A stretch of DNA of 64,000 bases from Amborella trichopoda. Lineage: Eukaryota; Streptophyta; Magnoliopsida; Amborellales; Amborellaceae. The stretch is from assembly GCF_000471905.2 (NCBI RefSeq), contig NW_006499603.1, positions 3,987,846 through 4,051,845 on the forward strand. The letters run 5' to 3'. Below the pieces are notes generated by a model that searched no databases, was not told the origin of the DNA, and saw nothing but the letters and a program-made list of their open reading frames with translations. Below are positions 22,374 to 34,766 of the stretch, in pieces (positions within the stretch are counted from its first letter, which is position 1; each line of letters opens with the position of its first letter). Made by a program: the position numbers and the translations under genes.

Positions 22374-23426
22374 AATGATATGATTATTATTTGAAATATT
22401 GTCTCTATTGAATATAATCGTCTAAAGACTCTTTACCTTTGGAGTCTCCAAAACTTTCATATTCCAAAACAAATCCTCCAAAATAGGTCTTCTGCCCTGT
22501 GGAGTAGGGGTGAAGTATGCAACTGTGGGAGCATAGTAAAGTTTGTTTCAAAAGAAAATACGATAAAAATAAGTTAGTTAGGGAGGAGATGATCAAAAGT
22601 CTTTCTCTAGATCTCTATCTGATTGAGATGTTGTAGGATTTTTTTGAGCCAGAATCTCTATGTTTAGGACACTCATTCATCTCTCAAGATCAAGATAACA
22701 AAATACGTGGGCACCAAGTTTTCAATTAGCAACTCTTCCTCTCTCTAAACCCCGCCCGTCTAATAAAACACCAACTCATACAATCAACCCAAACCTATAG
22801 ACAAGGATACGTGTTTTTTTCTTTTTCTTTTTTCTTATAAAGAAGTAATAGGGGAATGGAGAGAGGGAAAGCAGTAGAGACATACGAAGACTTCTTTGCA
22901 TCAAGGTGAGTTAAGCTTTGGTTTTTTTTATTCTTAATTATGCTTTTCTCAATTGAGTTCATTGCCTTATAATCAGTCATGGGTTTCTATTTTTTAAACT
23001 TTCATCAAAACCTTTATCATGCCCATATACCACTGTTGTTTCTTGGGTGATTCTCTCTATGTTTTCGTTTTTTATTTGCTGATTCAATCTGTCAAGAATT
23101 CAATTCGGCCTTTTCAACTGTTTCTTTTTGTAATTGTTTAACCAGAAAAATTTATTTTTATCTTCTTCATCTTAATTTAATTTTCTTAAATTAATTTTTT
23201 CTGAGAGAGAGAGACATTGTAAAATCGTAAAACTCTCTGTCACCATTCAAAAAAAAAAAAAACTCTCTCTCACGGTACTCGGCTCACACCCTCTCTCCCT
23301 TACTCGTTATCTTTAACTAGGTCCTCTCTCTCTCTTACACGGTTATGTTCATTCAATTGTCTTTTTTTTTTTTTTGACAAGTTATGTTTATTCTATCGTT
23401 TTTGTTTTTTTTTGAAGAATCAAAAG
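22374..23426 (+). other. Intergenic DNA upstream of F-box pseudogene 2
   Basis: No gene recognised. The sequence is AT-rich with CTCTCT and GAGAGA patches (22735, 23207-23335) and T runs. It should hold the original 5' flank of F-box pseudogene 2; copy 1 has lost the equivalent and carries LTR DNA instead. Confidence 0.6.
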
Positions 23427-24600
23427 ATGGGTTCTCTATCAAACGACTTTCCTAATGAGCTAGTACAAGAAATCTTTGTGAAGTTGCCTGCACCTTCCAT
23501 CCTTAGATTCAAAAGGGTTTACAAATCTTGGTACAACCTCCTCGCCTCTCCTTGCTTTCTACATCTCCACTCTCTCACTCCTCATTCTCCCTCCCAACCT
23601 TTTGCACTCTTCTACCCATCTTCCCACAAAAAATTTCCTATTTTCACCATCTCCCTCAAACACCATGAACACATCATGCAACTCACTAAAAGACCCCATA
23701 GCTCTTCATGGATGCTAAGAAGTTTCAAATGCAGCATGGCATACTTTGCATATTAACAAACAAGGGTAACTTCTGTATTGTAAACCCTATAATTGGCCAA
23801 TTCACTTGCCTTCCGCATATTCATGGTCGTGTGTAGTGAATTTTGGATTCTATTTCAACCCCCAAAATTGCAAATTCAAGACGTTGACAATGCTTTCAGT
23901 GAGATTTATTGGAGGTTACAAGGTCTTCGACTCATCGATGGGAAATTGGGTAAAACCAATCAAACCTCTAATCTTCAGCTCGCAAGAACTTAATCCATCG
24001 GACATACATGTTACATGTATAGCCACTTGAACACCTGAGAGCGGATTGGTTTTGAGATGTTGAAAGAGGGGATCAAGTGCATTGGACATAGAGGTTCCAT
24101 GTACAACTACTTTAACACCATAGAGCTGATTGGCCTAAACATGTTGAAAGAGGAGGTAGAAATCATACCAGCACCACCAAAGTTCCTAAGAGAGTGTGAT
24201 GATCATGTTGTGGTGTTGGAATGGGATGGTGGTGTTTCATTTGCAGCCGTCATGCTTAGTTTGGAACTAATGTTGTGGGCTCTAAGAAAAGAGAAGAAAT
24301 GGGAGAAGGTGGTGGATGTAGATTTGGGGGAGTTCGGACTCAAATGTGAAAGTGAGACAGTTATCTATATTCAAAGGTCGTGGTTGGGAATGATATATTG
24401 ATGGTTTATGGTGATAAGATGGTAAGTTATAGGATTGAGAGTGGGAAGTTGAATAGCTTGTTACCAAGTGAGGAGGGATTCTGTGATGGTAATTTTCTAT
24501 CCTACAAATCCACTTTTTTTATCATGGGTGTATGATGATGGTAAGAAGGCAAAAGGGAGTAAAGTTGACATGAAGAAGAGGAGCCTTGCTCAATCATGTC
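23427..24600 (+). pseudogene. F-box protein pseudogene 2
   Basis: The ATG at 23427 opens an intact N-terminal F-box (LPNEL-type text: NDFPNELVQEIFVKLPAPSI, then LRFKRVYKSWYNLLASPCFL), open to TAA at 23754, about 109 residues. A one-base loss near 23735, relative to paralogue 1, causes this stop. The F-box-associated domain continues in other frames: FNPQNCKFKTLTMLSVRF near 23870, ELIGLNMLKEEVEIIPAPPK from about 24120, LEWDGGVSFAAV and ALRKEKKWEKVVDVDLGEFG to 24401. Several stops follow. A full-length relative would be about 370-400 residues. It could still yield a short F-box-only peptide, but that is speculation. Confidence 0.9.
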
Positions 24601-25055
24601 TAAGTGTAAAGAGAAAAAGACATCTTCCATCACATGGCTCACTATAGCTTTCAATATGGTTTGGTGGGTTTCCCATGGTTAGACTCATGTAATATGATTC
24701 TCAACATGATTTGGGTTGGTGGGGGACTGCACAATTTTGATTTGATTGTTTTATTATGTTCCATTTGAGTAGAATTTATGAAGAAATTTTGGCTGTAATT
24801 ATTTCCCATTATAATTTTAATGGATGGCTCTTAATCTCTCTCTTCTTGCTTATAATTGATTTTTGTGTGAATGACCTCTCTCTCTCTCTCTCTTTGTTTT
24901 TTAATTTTGTTTTATGACTGTTTTGTGCCAATAAAAACAGAGAAGGCACACACAATTCCACATGCTCTCATCTACCAGCGAGTACTGATTTGAGTAGAAG
25001 AAATTACATATGAAACAACTCTCTCTCTCTCGCTCTCCCTGCACAAACATATATC

Positions 25056-25088
<33 letters not shown>

Positions 25089-27222
25089 AAGAACTTAGGC
25101 AAAAAAAAGACGAGAAATTACAACAGAATTTCCAAATGCAAGCAAACTAAGATACCTTGTATTATGATCACAGACCCTATTTCACCCTCAAACAGATTGC
25201 ATTACTTGTGTATGACTTCTTTCCTAATATACTTCAATGCATCCCTTATGCTTTGATCTAGCAATAGACACCTAGTTAAGTGGTAGCCTTGAAACTGGGC
25301 CCGGCATGAGGGTTTCTAATTGACCTGAATCTTTAGGCTTTTATTTTAGGTACATGGTCTTCCATCAAAGTGATAAAGCATTGGCCCGAAATTTGTCTTG
25401 AATTCATACAGTTCGATTTGCAGTTTCATTTGTTTTTCTGTTGCATATAAATTTTTTTTTTTCAGGTAAGTCAGTAGGGATGACGAGCCCCTATCCATTT
25501 TCTAAATTGTTAGTGGTTTTTTGAGAGCGTTAGGTAAGAATGGAAGCCTAGAGCTTAGCTGCGGCACTAAGTAGTGCAACAACCACCACCACAACCGCAT
25601 TCTCGATAAGAATAATGCTATAGCTGAAATTAGTGTATCTAGACATGGCCAAGTCCACTTGAGGCCGATTTATTCGACCTTGCCCAATGGGGGAAGCGAT
25701 TTTTTCTATATGCCAAAAATTTTAATTATATAGAATTAATATATCATTTTCTATTTAAACACACAAAAGGTCTGCCGGGTAGTGGGCATGTTCATTTTGC
25801 TCTATAGTAGGGCATTGAATCCCACCTAGGCCTTACCTTTCTTTTCTCTTCTTTCGAGAGTTTAGAAAGTAGTCCCAGATGAGGGATCAACCCAATACCC
25901 TCTCAGAAAGAGGAAGTCTAACAGGAGAGAAGCAAACCAACACATCATTTGTGGTCGGCTGCAAGCAAAGTGAAGGCTATAAAAGATAAGGGCGTGGTTT
26001 GTATAGATCCGAGGTCCCAAACAATCAAAGTAAGGTGCACCTTTAAAGTATGGAAAGATTTTGTTACTGAAAATCTTTATGATGATATGAAAATTTATTT
26101 TTTCATCTAACTATGTAATTTAAATCTTCAAAAATAGTGTAGATAGAACATATCTATAAATACTTGAAAATCTTGAAAATTTCAGTCTTAAAAATGCATT
26201 TCGAGATGCACTACTTTCAACACTTGAAATCCAGGGAGAGTAGGCATACCGTTCATAATCATTATGGAAAAATTCCGAAAAAAACTATGGTCGGTTGGCA
26301 AATAACAATTAATAAAGTTGAACTGAGGTTGTTATTGCAATGGCTAAATATAGCTCTTATTGTCGTAAAAGAATAGTTGATGAGGGAGATCAACAACGAA
26401 TGTATTCAAGTAATTGAACAAGGAGATAGGGGCTCCTTGGTTATTGAAAATGTTGTGGGAATCGATAGGCAAGAAAAAGATGGTGTGCAAGAGCAAGAAC
26501 TAATAAATTGTTAACAAGAAAGATGTTGTACAATTAATGTATATTGTGGATGAGAGGCGGTTTTTATAGGAAGGAGTTACAACCTCTGCAACTCGCTTTC
26601 TGAAGGTGTGACGTTACACGAACCCGTACATGAATTTACATTATATCTATATTACAATTACATTTCACCTCCCCAATATTTGTGGCCTCAAGGCATTGGT
26701 TTTGACCTTCATTTGGCACATATATTCTCTTGGACCTAATGAATAAGCTCATAGAAACATTAAGAAACTAGAAAATTACTTTTTTGCACTTGACGATTAA
26801 GGTTTTCATCTCATGGACAACTAAATAGACTTTTAAGGAATCAAAATCATGTTTTTAAATTGTTTAGTGATGTGAGGCAATATATAAAATTTGGGATCCC
26901 TTGGGGCCTCAATCTAACAAGATATTTGTTTGTGAAATGGATGGATTACATTCTCCAGGGTTTCATTCATAGAAAACTCCAATTTCTAGTGTTCTTCCAA
27001 AAACAAATTTCACAATTATCCAATCCCTAATTGCGCTGAGCAAAAGTTAGGGATGTTTTTGCAGTCCACTCTTGAGCATATGAAATATTTTTCATATACA
27101 TCTCCTAGGTTATCATAGCCAACCACTACGCTATGTCTTAACTCTTTTGCCTTCATCTACTTCCTCAAATTTGTCTGTGCATCTTTCCTTTATATCCCTT
27201 GTATTTTGCTATATTGTTTTTT
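24601..27222 (+). repeat. Segmental duplication copy 2, 3' flank (no gene)
   Basis: Aligns to 10109-10750 and 17484-19430 of copy 1 with the copia-2 element absent. It contains (CT)n tracts (24874-24893, 25019-25038) and an A run of about 28 (25059-25086). An 87 bp segment (26607-26693) bounded by AAGG on each side is absent from copy 1, either an insertion here or a microhomology deletion there. No credible open frame. Confidence 0.88.
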
Positions 27223-27223
27223 A

Positions 27224-28604
27224 GGAAATTATCACTATTATACCTATATTTTAATAAAATCGAAAAAAAAATCCTCAAGTTTTCAAAACCTGGGCTACAC
27301 CATTTTTCTCAATTTTCGGATTTTTTTTGACGAAAATATCCTTTACAATATTTGTTTTTACCGTAATAAGTTGAACGAGTACTATTGTAATTAAAATACT
27401 GTAACACCTTAAAGTAGTATTAAGATCATTTAATTACCGTAACAACATTACAGTAATTTAATTACCACAATAACATTACAGTAATTTAAATACCGTAATA
27501 CTCATTATGGTAATTAAAATACCGTAATACCTTAAAGTAGTATTACAGTAATTTAATTATCGTAATATTGCCCAAGCCTCATAAAAAAGGATTTTCTACT
27601 CTCTCAAGTCTACTGTCTATTTACTCCCTCGACAAAAATCCAGGCTAGTTGTATTTTTCAAATCACAAATTTTTAAGAATAATCTCTACTTAATTTTTAA
27701 ATGGTTCTCAAAATTTTAGAATAAAAGCACTCTTAAATAGGTGTTTTTGAGTGAGGGAGTAGGTCCACATCCTGCTCCCATGGGAACATGGGTTTTTGAA
27801 AAGAGAGAGTGGTAGCCCTAATATTAGCTTCGGTTTGAAGCTTTTCAACTAATAGGAGGGTGGAAAGTCTTTACCGTAATTTGAACTATTATGTTAATTT
27901 AATTACTGTAATATGTGGGAAGTCTTTATGATGTTCTTATTGCTGTAATATTTGCCCAGTCACTTCCACCCTTCTATTGGTCGAAAAGCTTCAAACCGAA
28001 GCTAATATCAGAGCTACCCTTCTTTTTTCAAAAAATGCATGTTCCCATGGGAGTATGATGTGGATCTACTCCCTTGCTCAAAAACACTATTTAAGAGTAT
28101 TTTTGTTCTAAAAGGTTGAGAACCATATAAAAATTAAGTAGAGATTATATCCTAAAAGTTCGAGTTTTGAAAAACACAGCTAGCATGGATTTTTGTCAAG
28201 GGAGTAAAGAGATAGTAGACTCGAGAGAGTAGAAAATCATTTGTATTGAGGGTTGGACAATATTACAGTAATTAAATTACCATAATACTACTTTAAGTTA
28301 TTATGATATTTTAATTACCGTAATGAGTATTACTGTTTTTAAATTACCGTAATGTTATTATGGCAATTAAATTACCGTAATACTACTTTAAGTTATTAAA
28401 GTATTTTAATTACCGTAATACTTCTTCAACTTATTACGATATTTAAATTACCGTGATGTTCATTATGGTAAAAAAACTATCGTAAAAGGTAATTTTGTCC
28501 AAAAAAAAGTCCAAAATTGAGAAAAAAGGTGTAGGCGAGGTTTTGAAAAGTTGGGGATTTTATTTCGATTTTATTAAAATATAGGTTAATTAGCGATAAT
28601 TTCC
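27224..28604. mobile_element. Giant palindromic (foldback) element, 1.38 kb
   Basis: The left end GGAAATTATCACTATTATAC and the reverse complement of the right end GGAAATTATCGCTAATTAAC begin two arms of about 640 bp (27224-27864 and 27967-28604). They stay alignable throughout, for example CCCATGGGAACATG and AGCTTCGGTTTGAAGCTTTT on both arms, around a loop of roughly 100 bp. Both arms carry many TTACCGTAAT-type words in degenerate tandem. It sits in a T-tract that is uninterrupted in copy 1 (19430-19445), so it arrived after the segmental duplication. No transposase. The end sequence is reminiscent of Mutator-like foldback elements, but a target duplication cannot be resolved in the T-tract. 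Confidence 0.85.
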
Positions 28605-28637
28605 CTTTCTTTTTTTGGGAATAATTAAGTGGAGAAG

Positions 28638-31289
28638 GCTGGTCCGGGCCTGATTTTCTCTTGAGCCCTCGCGGGGCGTGGGGAGGAAATCCTCTTTCAA
28701 ACAACCGCAGAAGGCTCGCACGTGTGACGCGTTGGTTGATGCGAGCGAATGATTTCTCAAAGGCGGATAGGCTACCAACAAAGAGAGAGATTTTATGACA
28801 AGAGAAAGTCAATTTATTCACCTCATTGCTGCGGGTTTGTCGGACACGTCTCGGCGGCTCTCCCTCTTAAATCAGTCACGAAAACCCTCCGACTGTTCAC
28901 CACACGGTTTGGTCAGGGACTCTTTTCAGACGTTATCGACTCTTTTCTCCTCTCTCAGGTTTAAATTTCAATTGATGTCTTAATTCTTCTCTCCTAGGTT
29001 GGTTTTCTTCTAGTGATGTCTCTTCGGATGGTTGAAAAGGCGAGCAGGGGGTTTCCTCGGTTTCAGTTAAACTGACTAGGAAAAGAGTGGGCTATATGCG
29101 GCCGCGCATTGGTTTGAGTCTATTGATTTGCTTGCACCCATGTGGTTTCGCACGCGTGTGGGATTACATGTTTAGAGGGGAAGAGAGAACGTTCATGTGG
29201 TGTTAGGGATCTTCAACAGAAGAGAGGTACGTACCTACGCAGTCGGGGACTATTTCACTCTCTTGGAAAAATTTTCTCTCTCATCTCTTTGGGATGCTAG
29301 GGTCAAGTGAAAAGACAAGCAAAAGTAAGCGTAATGCCTCTTCTTTGTTGAACTATAATCCCCCTTCTACAATTGACTTAAGCTTGTTTATATAGAGTTT
29401 TCACCAAATAGGGCTGGATACTCAAAAACTAAGCCTAAATACAATTAAAAGTAATTAAAATAAAGTCCTGAAATGGGGTACAATGATCAAAACACCCTTA
29501 AACTCTTTTATACAAATGATAGACTTGTCCTTTCCTGAGGATTCTGCCGCCAATGTCAAACATTGAGAGCTCTATTCGGGTACTTGCAGCATGAGTTCGA
29601 TCGATGTGTTGTTATATTCTTGACATTCATTTTCTTGGGATCGTTTTGATCTCTTTTGATCATGCTGTAACAATCTATTTGGTGAGGGAAGGAGTTTTAT
29701 GAACTCTTTGATGGTTTCTTTCCTAATCTGCAGTGTTTTTGGGCTGATTGCGAGCCCAGGGAAGGTCTTCTCAGTGTTTTTGCAATAGATTTTAGTTTGC
29801 TTTTTTGGTCTTTTCTCTTTGGTATTCTTCGGGTTTTCAAGAGATCATCAGAAAAGGGATTCTGACGACAGGGAATTTTGTTTTCTTCTGTGACCATGGG
29901 TTTCGTATCCTTTTATGTTTTTTTTTTAACGTCGCTTGTCATGTTGACTTGGGTTCCTTTCTAGGAGTGTTCTTTTGGTCTTTGTTTTAGCGTGGCTGAG
30001 TTTTTTATGAGGGTCAAGATGTCCTTTTAAAGATTCCAACATCTCTAGATTCAGGTTGTCTTCCTTTATTCGCAGGGCAGTCTTGTTTTCACGATTGTGT
30101 GTTAGGAGGACGGTGTCATTGAGGCTTCGTCGGCGTCTGAGGCTTTGGCCACCCTTCTACTGCAGGGGAGGAGTTGCAAGCTCGTCCTTGAGTGGTCGAA
30201 AACCTCTTTGGTCGTCAATTGGTTTGGTGAAGGCTACGACGAAAGCGTGCCTCTGCCCTATTTCGTGATGGGTCGGGCTTAGCACTACTGGGTTGACTCG
30301 ATTGAGCCCGAGCCCACTTCCTTTGAAGGTGACAATAGCAGTTGTTTGGCATATCTATCCAGTTCCTATGTTCACGGTGGCAGCATAAGACTTTGTCTCT
30401 TAGGCATGCAGGCATTTTCCCCTTAGTCGTCATTATTCGAGGCTAATTCTTGACTACTGTTCCCATGTGGTTGTGTCTTGCATGCTGTTGTGACTAGGTT
30501 GTAGCCGGCTCTCTCCTTTATTTTCTTGAGGGTCTAAGGTATGTCAAAAATGACGTATAACAACTTTCCCCGATGGATGTTGCGCCTCAAGAGTAGTGAG
30601 AAGCGCAACATTCGGAAAAAGAAGTGATTTTTTATGTCGAAGTTCATCGTTGGAATCCTTACTAATATGTTTTGGAGGCTTTTAGGTCTCGTCTTGTAAA
30701 AGGGCTTGTGCCTTGGATAGATAGTCAAGGAGCCCTTGACAGGCGCATGAGTTGCCTCACCAGAGCTCGGGATTGTTTGGAGGGCCAGGGTACCTCTTCC
30801 AGTTCCCATCCTATCAGGTCCAGTCAGGGGCTTTTGTGTGGCGTATCCCGAAAAGTCTAGTCCAGTTGATAGGGAGGGTTTCCGGGGCGGTCTCTTTGGT
30901 GAGATTTCACCCTAAGTGTTTGACGGGAGGTGTTGCTCCGGCTTGGCGATCATGTGTCCTTCGGGGCATCTTTGACCTGTCGGTGTGACTTTCCTTTCTA
31001 TTTCTTTTTTTTTTTTTTAAACGGCTTCATTGTGATGATGGGGTGGTGCCGCATGGTGATGTTGAGGGGGGAAGAATGCGGATGATGTTACCAGTGAGGT
31101 AATGTGAAAGGCATAGCTCGGTGGCTCTGGGATTATCTTGTGAGTGCCCTTGGTGAGCGTTGATCCTAGTTTGGTTGTTGGGAGCTGAAGATCTGGGAGG
31201 AGTGACCTTCAGCGTTTGGGGGGTTTGTTGTTGCTTCGGTCAGAGAATGCGTTCTTGTGCTCTGAGAGTTTGCTTTTGGTGGCATTGGG
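28638..31289. other. Unassigned, GC-richer, element-like DNA
   Basis: Homology with segmental copy 1 stops at about 28637. The next 2.65 kb have no recognisable protein on either strand; the longest frames are near 100 codons and do not resemble known families. A minus-strand TATA-like CTATATAAAC (about 29390) and a TG start (TGTTACAGCATGATC, minus, from 29672) hint at a minus-strand LTR between about 29672 and 28640, but I find no matching partner or target duplication. Confidence 0.4.
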
Positions 31290-31810
31290 ATGAAGGTTTT
31301 TGAGGAGTGGCGCTAAGGCCGGATATTTTTGGAGGAGTGGCGCTGAGGCTAGATGTTTTTTGGACTGGCACTGGGCCGAAATGTTTTTGGAGTGGCGCTG
31401 AGGTAAGAAATTTTTGGAGTGACGCTGGGCTGGAGATTTTGAGGAGAGGCGTTGAGGCCGGATATTTGGGACTGCTGCTGGGCAGAGATTTTTTGGACTG
31501 ACGCTGGGTCGGAGATTTTGGGACTGCTGCTGGGCAGAGATTTTTTGGACTGATGCTGGGTTGGAGATTTTTGGTTGAAAGGAAGATTGGGAGCCCTTTT
31601 TTTTCTTTTTTTTTATTTTTGGCAATGGGGCCAGAAATCTTTGGAGGAGTGGCGCTGTGGTCGGAAACTTTTAGAGGACTGACACTGGGTAAAACATTTT
31701 TTAAACTGACATTGGGCTAGATATTTTATTGGTGGAGTGGCGCTGAGGTCAAAAGTTTTGGAGTGGGTTGGAGATTTTGCGGAGTGACATTGAGGTTGGA
31801 GGTTTTTTGG
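31290..31810 (+). repeat. GC-rich degenerate minisatellite
   Basis: Repeated units of about 30 bp are built on GGAGTGGCGCTGAGG, then a TTTTTGGA word (variants ACTGACGCTGGG and ACTGCTGCTGGGCAG), roughly 17 degenerate copies. Lys/Gln/Ser-rich minus-strand frames (31209-31625) come from it. Confidence 0.85.
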
Positions 31811-32075
31811 AGGAGGCAGGTGAATAGTCGTACTGCTTTTAACTTCCTTGTTTACTCCAAGTGCCCTTCTCTGGTTTTCACTTAGAGTAAAAATGGTGCC
31901 ACGATGGTGGCTTTCATTGACTTATTTTTCTTGAGGCACTTTTAACCCGTGACTTCGGGGTCATGTCCACCTTTGATAGTTTTTCATTTTTACTCATGGA
32001 GCCCTTTCGAGTTTTCGCCATGCCTGGTTTTTCTTACATAATCATTCTTACTCATTGGTTCGTGGCCATGCTTGT
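31811..32075. repeat. Short-motif array (copy 1, minus sense)
   Basis: On the minus strand it contains the motif ATGGCGAAAACTCGAAAGGG followed by CTCCATGAGTAAAAATG, a word pair that recurs in plus sense at 52400-52680 and 58735-58870. It directly abuts the solo LTR. Confidence 0.6.
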
Positions 32076-34761
32076 TGGTTAGGTGCCTCGATCTCACCTT
32101 TCAGATCTGGATGATCTGGCGGCACGTATCTCAGGTTTCTAGTGAACCCGGGATTTGAGATCACTCTCTCAGAACCTCACTCAAGAGCAAGGGTAGGTGT
32201 ACCAACCAATGAGAGAGGAATATAAGGTGGGTTCGGGACTTACTCAGGTTGGCTCGTGTGAGCGCCCTCTTAAATCACGTAGGAAAGGCCCCCCCGCTGC
32301 TGTAACTGGTTCAGAATCGCCTCCCTTGACCTGTAATATCCTTGTTTTTCTACATAACACTACTATGGTTAATTTGCAAGACAAGTGGGCCAAAAGGGCC
32401 CACCCTTGTCTTAGGGCAATGCACATTCGTGTGACTGAGAATGTGAGAGGTTAGGATGATGGAGTGGAAGGTTTGAGCAAACGTCGAAGAGAGAAGAAAA
32501 CTTCATAAAGGGACGAGACTAGCTTGACAGCCAGATAGTGACCGATTCAGAGTGGTAGCAAGACGGGCATGGTACTCAGGACCAGCACAGGGGCAAGACT
32601 ACTCAAAACCGAGATCGATACGGCAATGCTAGGCTAGGTCAACCCTCAATCAAGTGAGAAGAGGAAAGAATGAAGAGAAGGCAGGAGACGATGGAGAGAC
32701 AAGGTCCTGACGGCGGTAGGCGTTGCCACCCACGACTCAGGAGTAGCAGTGTCATGGCCTTGAGATGACGCTAGACACTACTGCTCTCGGCATGAGGGGA
32801 AGCAGGGAACTACGGACGATGCTAGGCATTGCCGTTGGCAACACAAGAAGGCAGTGCACCCTTGTGCGTGAGGGGATAGCCTCTCTTGAAGCGCATGACA
32901 ATAGCTATTTACGAAGCACACAGTGATAGTTCTTATGAGGCACATGACGATAGGCGTGGGACGCAAGAGGAGCAATGATGAGCACCGAATGCACAAAGGA
33001 CGCTCGCAGATGACGATAGGCACCGTGCACACGAAGAAGGCTTGTGGGCGGTGCTAGACATTACCGAGTCCTCTCTCGAGCGGTGATAGGCATCGCCATC
33101 TGCGATAGGAGCGCAACAGTGAGTTTCACCGTCTGTGCTCTCCACTAAGGCGTCGAGGACGCGTCTGCGAATGACGACGAGCAGCACCGTCTGCAAGCTT
33201 CACTGGGAGATAGAGATGGACCACAAGAGAGGCATGCATGGCACTGCCACTACCATGCATGGCCTTTGAGGAAAGGAGGAAGGAGAGAAAGAGAGTGAAG
33301 AAGAAAAGAAAAAAAGGAGAGAGAAGGTTTATCTTGAGCCTAGAGGTATTGGTCCAAAAGTTTCTCTCACCTTACTCTCTCTCTCAAACCTGACCCAACA
33401 ATGAGAAGAAAGAGAAACTTTATTAAGTAAAAACTCTCTCTATGGAAAGGGTTGAGTCCTCTCTCTGTCTCCTGTTTACGTACAATGGTGGTACGTGTAT
33501 ATATAGAATTTGCCACAAACATGGTTGGATGATAAAAAGTAACCCTAATTGCTGGAAATTAGGATTAAATTAAATTAAAACAAATTAGAAAATAGGGTGC
33601 AAAATGATGGATTTGCCCCTTCTTAACAATTTGTGAAATTCAAGAACAGTTCTTATGTTGCCTTATAACTTGTGTGATCTTACATGGATGATCCGGGTCT
33701 GATGCCTGTTTGATTCAAAGATGATTGTTTTCTTGTAGGGCTCGACATGGCGATCGATTTAATACCAACTTCGAGCCATGGATCATGTTTTTGGGGCACG
33801 ATCATGTGACTTGAATTTTGGTTGAATCTTGAAATTTTGGATTGATAGTGTGCTCATTATTTGATGTTTTTCTGTGATTTCTTCATTGAATCACACTGAG
33901 CATGCTGTTATGATCGCGGGGCAACAAACATAGCTTGATTCTGTGCCTGACGAAGGTTTTGCAAGTTTCGAATTTTGGCCGAAATTTGGAATTCTGGCAA
34001 CAAAATTTGCAGTCATTTTGTCGGCTTCATGTGCGGAATCTGACCGTTCATCATGTGCAAGGTTCAGACTAGTGATGGTCGCAAACCTTACGCATGCGAT
34101 GAAATTAGTCTCACATCAATCGGGTTTGTGAATAGTGTGATTTGGCGGCTCGAGCGAGACACAACACTGCTGATTTTTCTGCACTTTCTTCACGGATCAA
34201 CAACGTTCGGGCGTCGTCATGGGACGTGCAACATATCGAAACGCTCACCTTGATGAGATGAATACGCTCACAAAACTTGGGCTTGATCTGACCTCAAACG
34301 AGTGAGATATGAGCATCGAAAGTCACTAGTCGTGACTGTCCCTTTAATGGTGTTGAGTTGCAGGGTGGCCGCACGGGAATAGCGTGTGGCTTCTCCTGTT
34401 TCACTCTTTTGCTTATAACGTTTTCTTGGGATGTCCGTTTAAGCTAAAATTTATTCCTTGGTGGTTTTCAACCACACCAGATGCAATGATGGTGGTTCTA
34501 CAACAAATCAAGAGACCGAAAATGTAGCTCTAGTTATAGGGTCCCTTTCAGGGTGTTGGATGATGATTTTGCCGTAACTATTTCTCAGTCTGCACTACTT
34601 TAAACATGTCGGATTGTGAAAAAACTTGGCAAGAGACTTGTGAGAGTCTTTATGAAGATGTTGACCAGTTCTGGGGCTATTATGAGACTGTTAGGATTTC
34701 CACTGTTTGCTAGGCTTTTATTAAGCAAGGGCCCCATGATGATGAAAAATATCTTCCAACT
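32076..34761 (-). mobile_element. Solo large gypsy-type LTR (minus strand)
   Basis: This 2.69 kb LTR is homologous to 2189-4982 and 49611-52237. On the minus strand it starts AGTTGGAAGATATTTTTC and ends GAGGCACCTAACCA. No PBS or gag follows its end and no polypurine tract precedes it. The flanks CTTGT (32071-32075) and CCCGT (34762-34766) match at 3 of 5 positions with two C/T changes, a plausible decayed target duplication. It contains a minus-strand TATATATA at 33499-33506. Frames inside it are noise. Confidence 0.82.
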
Positions 34762-34766
34762 CCCGT

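Noticed and set aside
28640..29672. Minus-strand solo LTR (TGTTACAG start, TATA near 29390)
   Set aside because: The flanking bases (AAGGC, ATCTA) do not form a target duplication and no partner LTR is present; kept only as unassigned element-like DNA.
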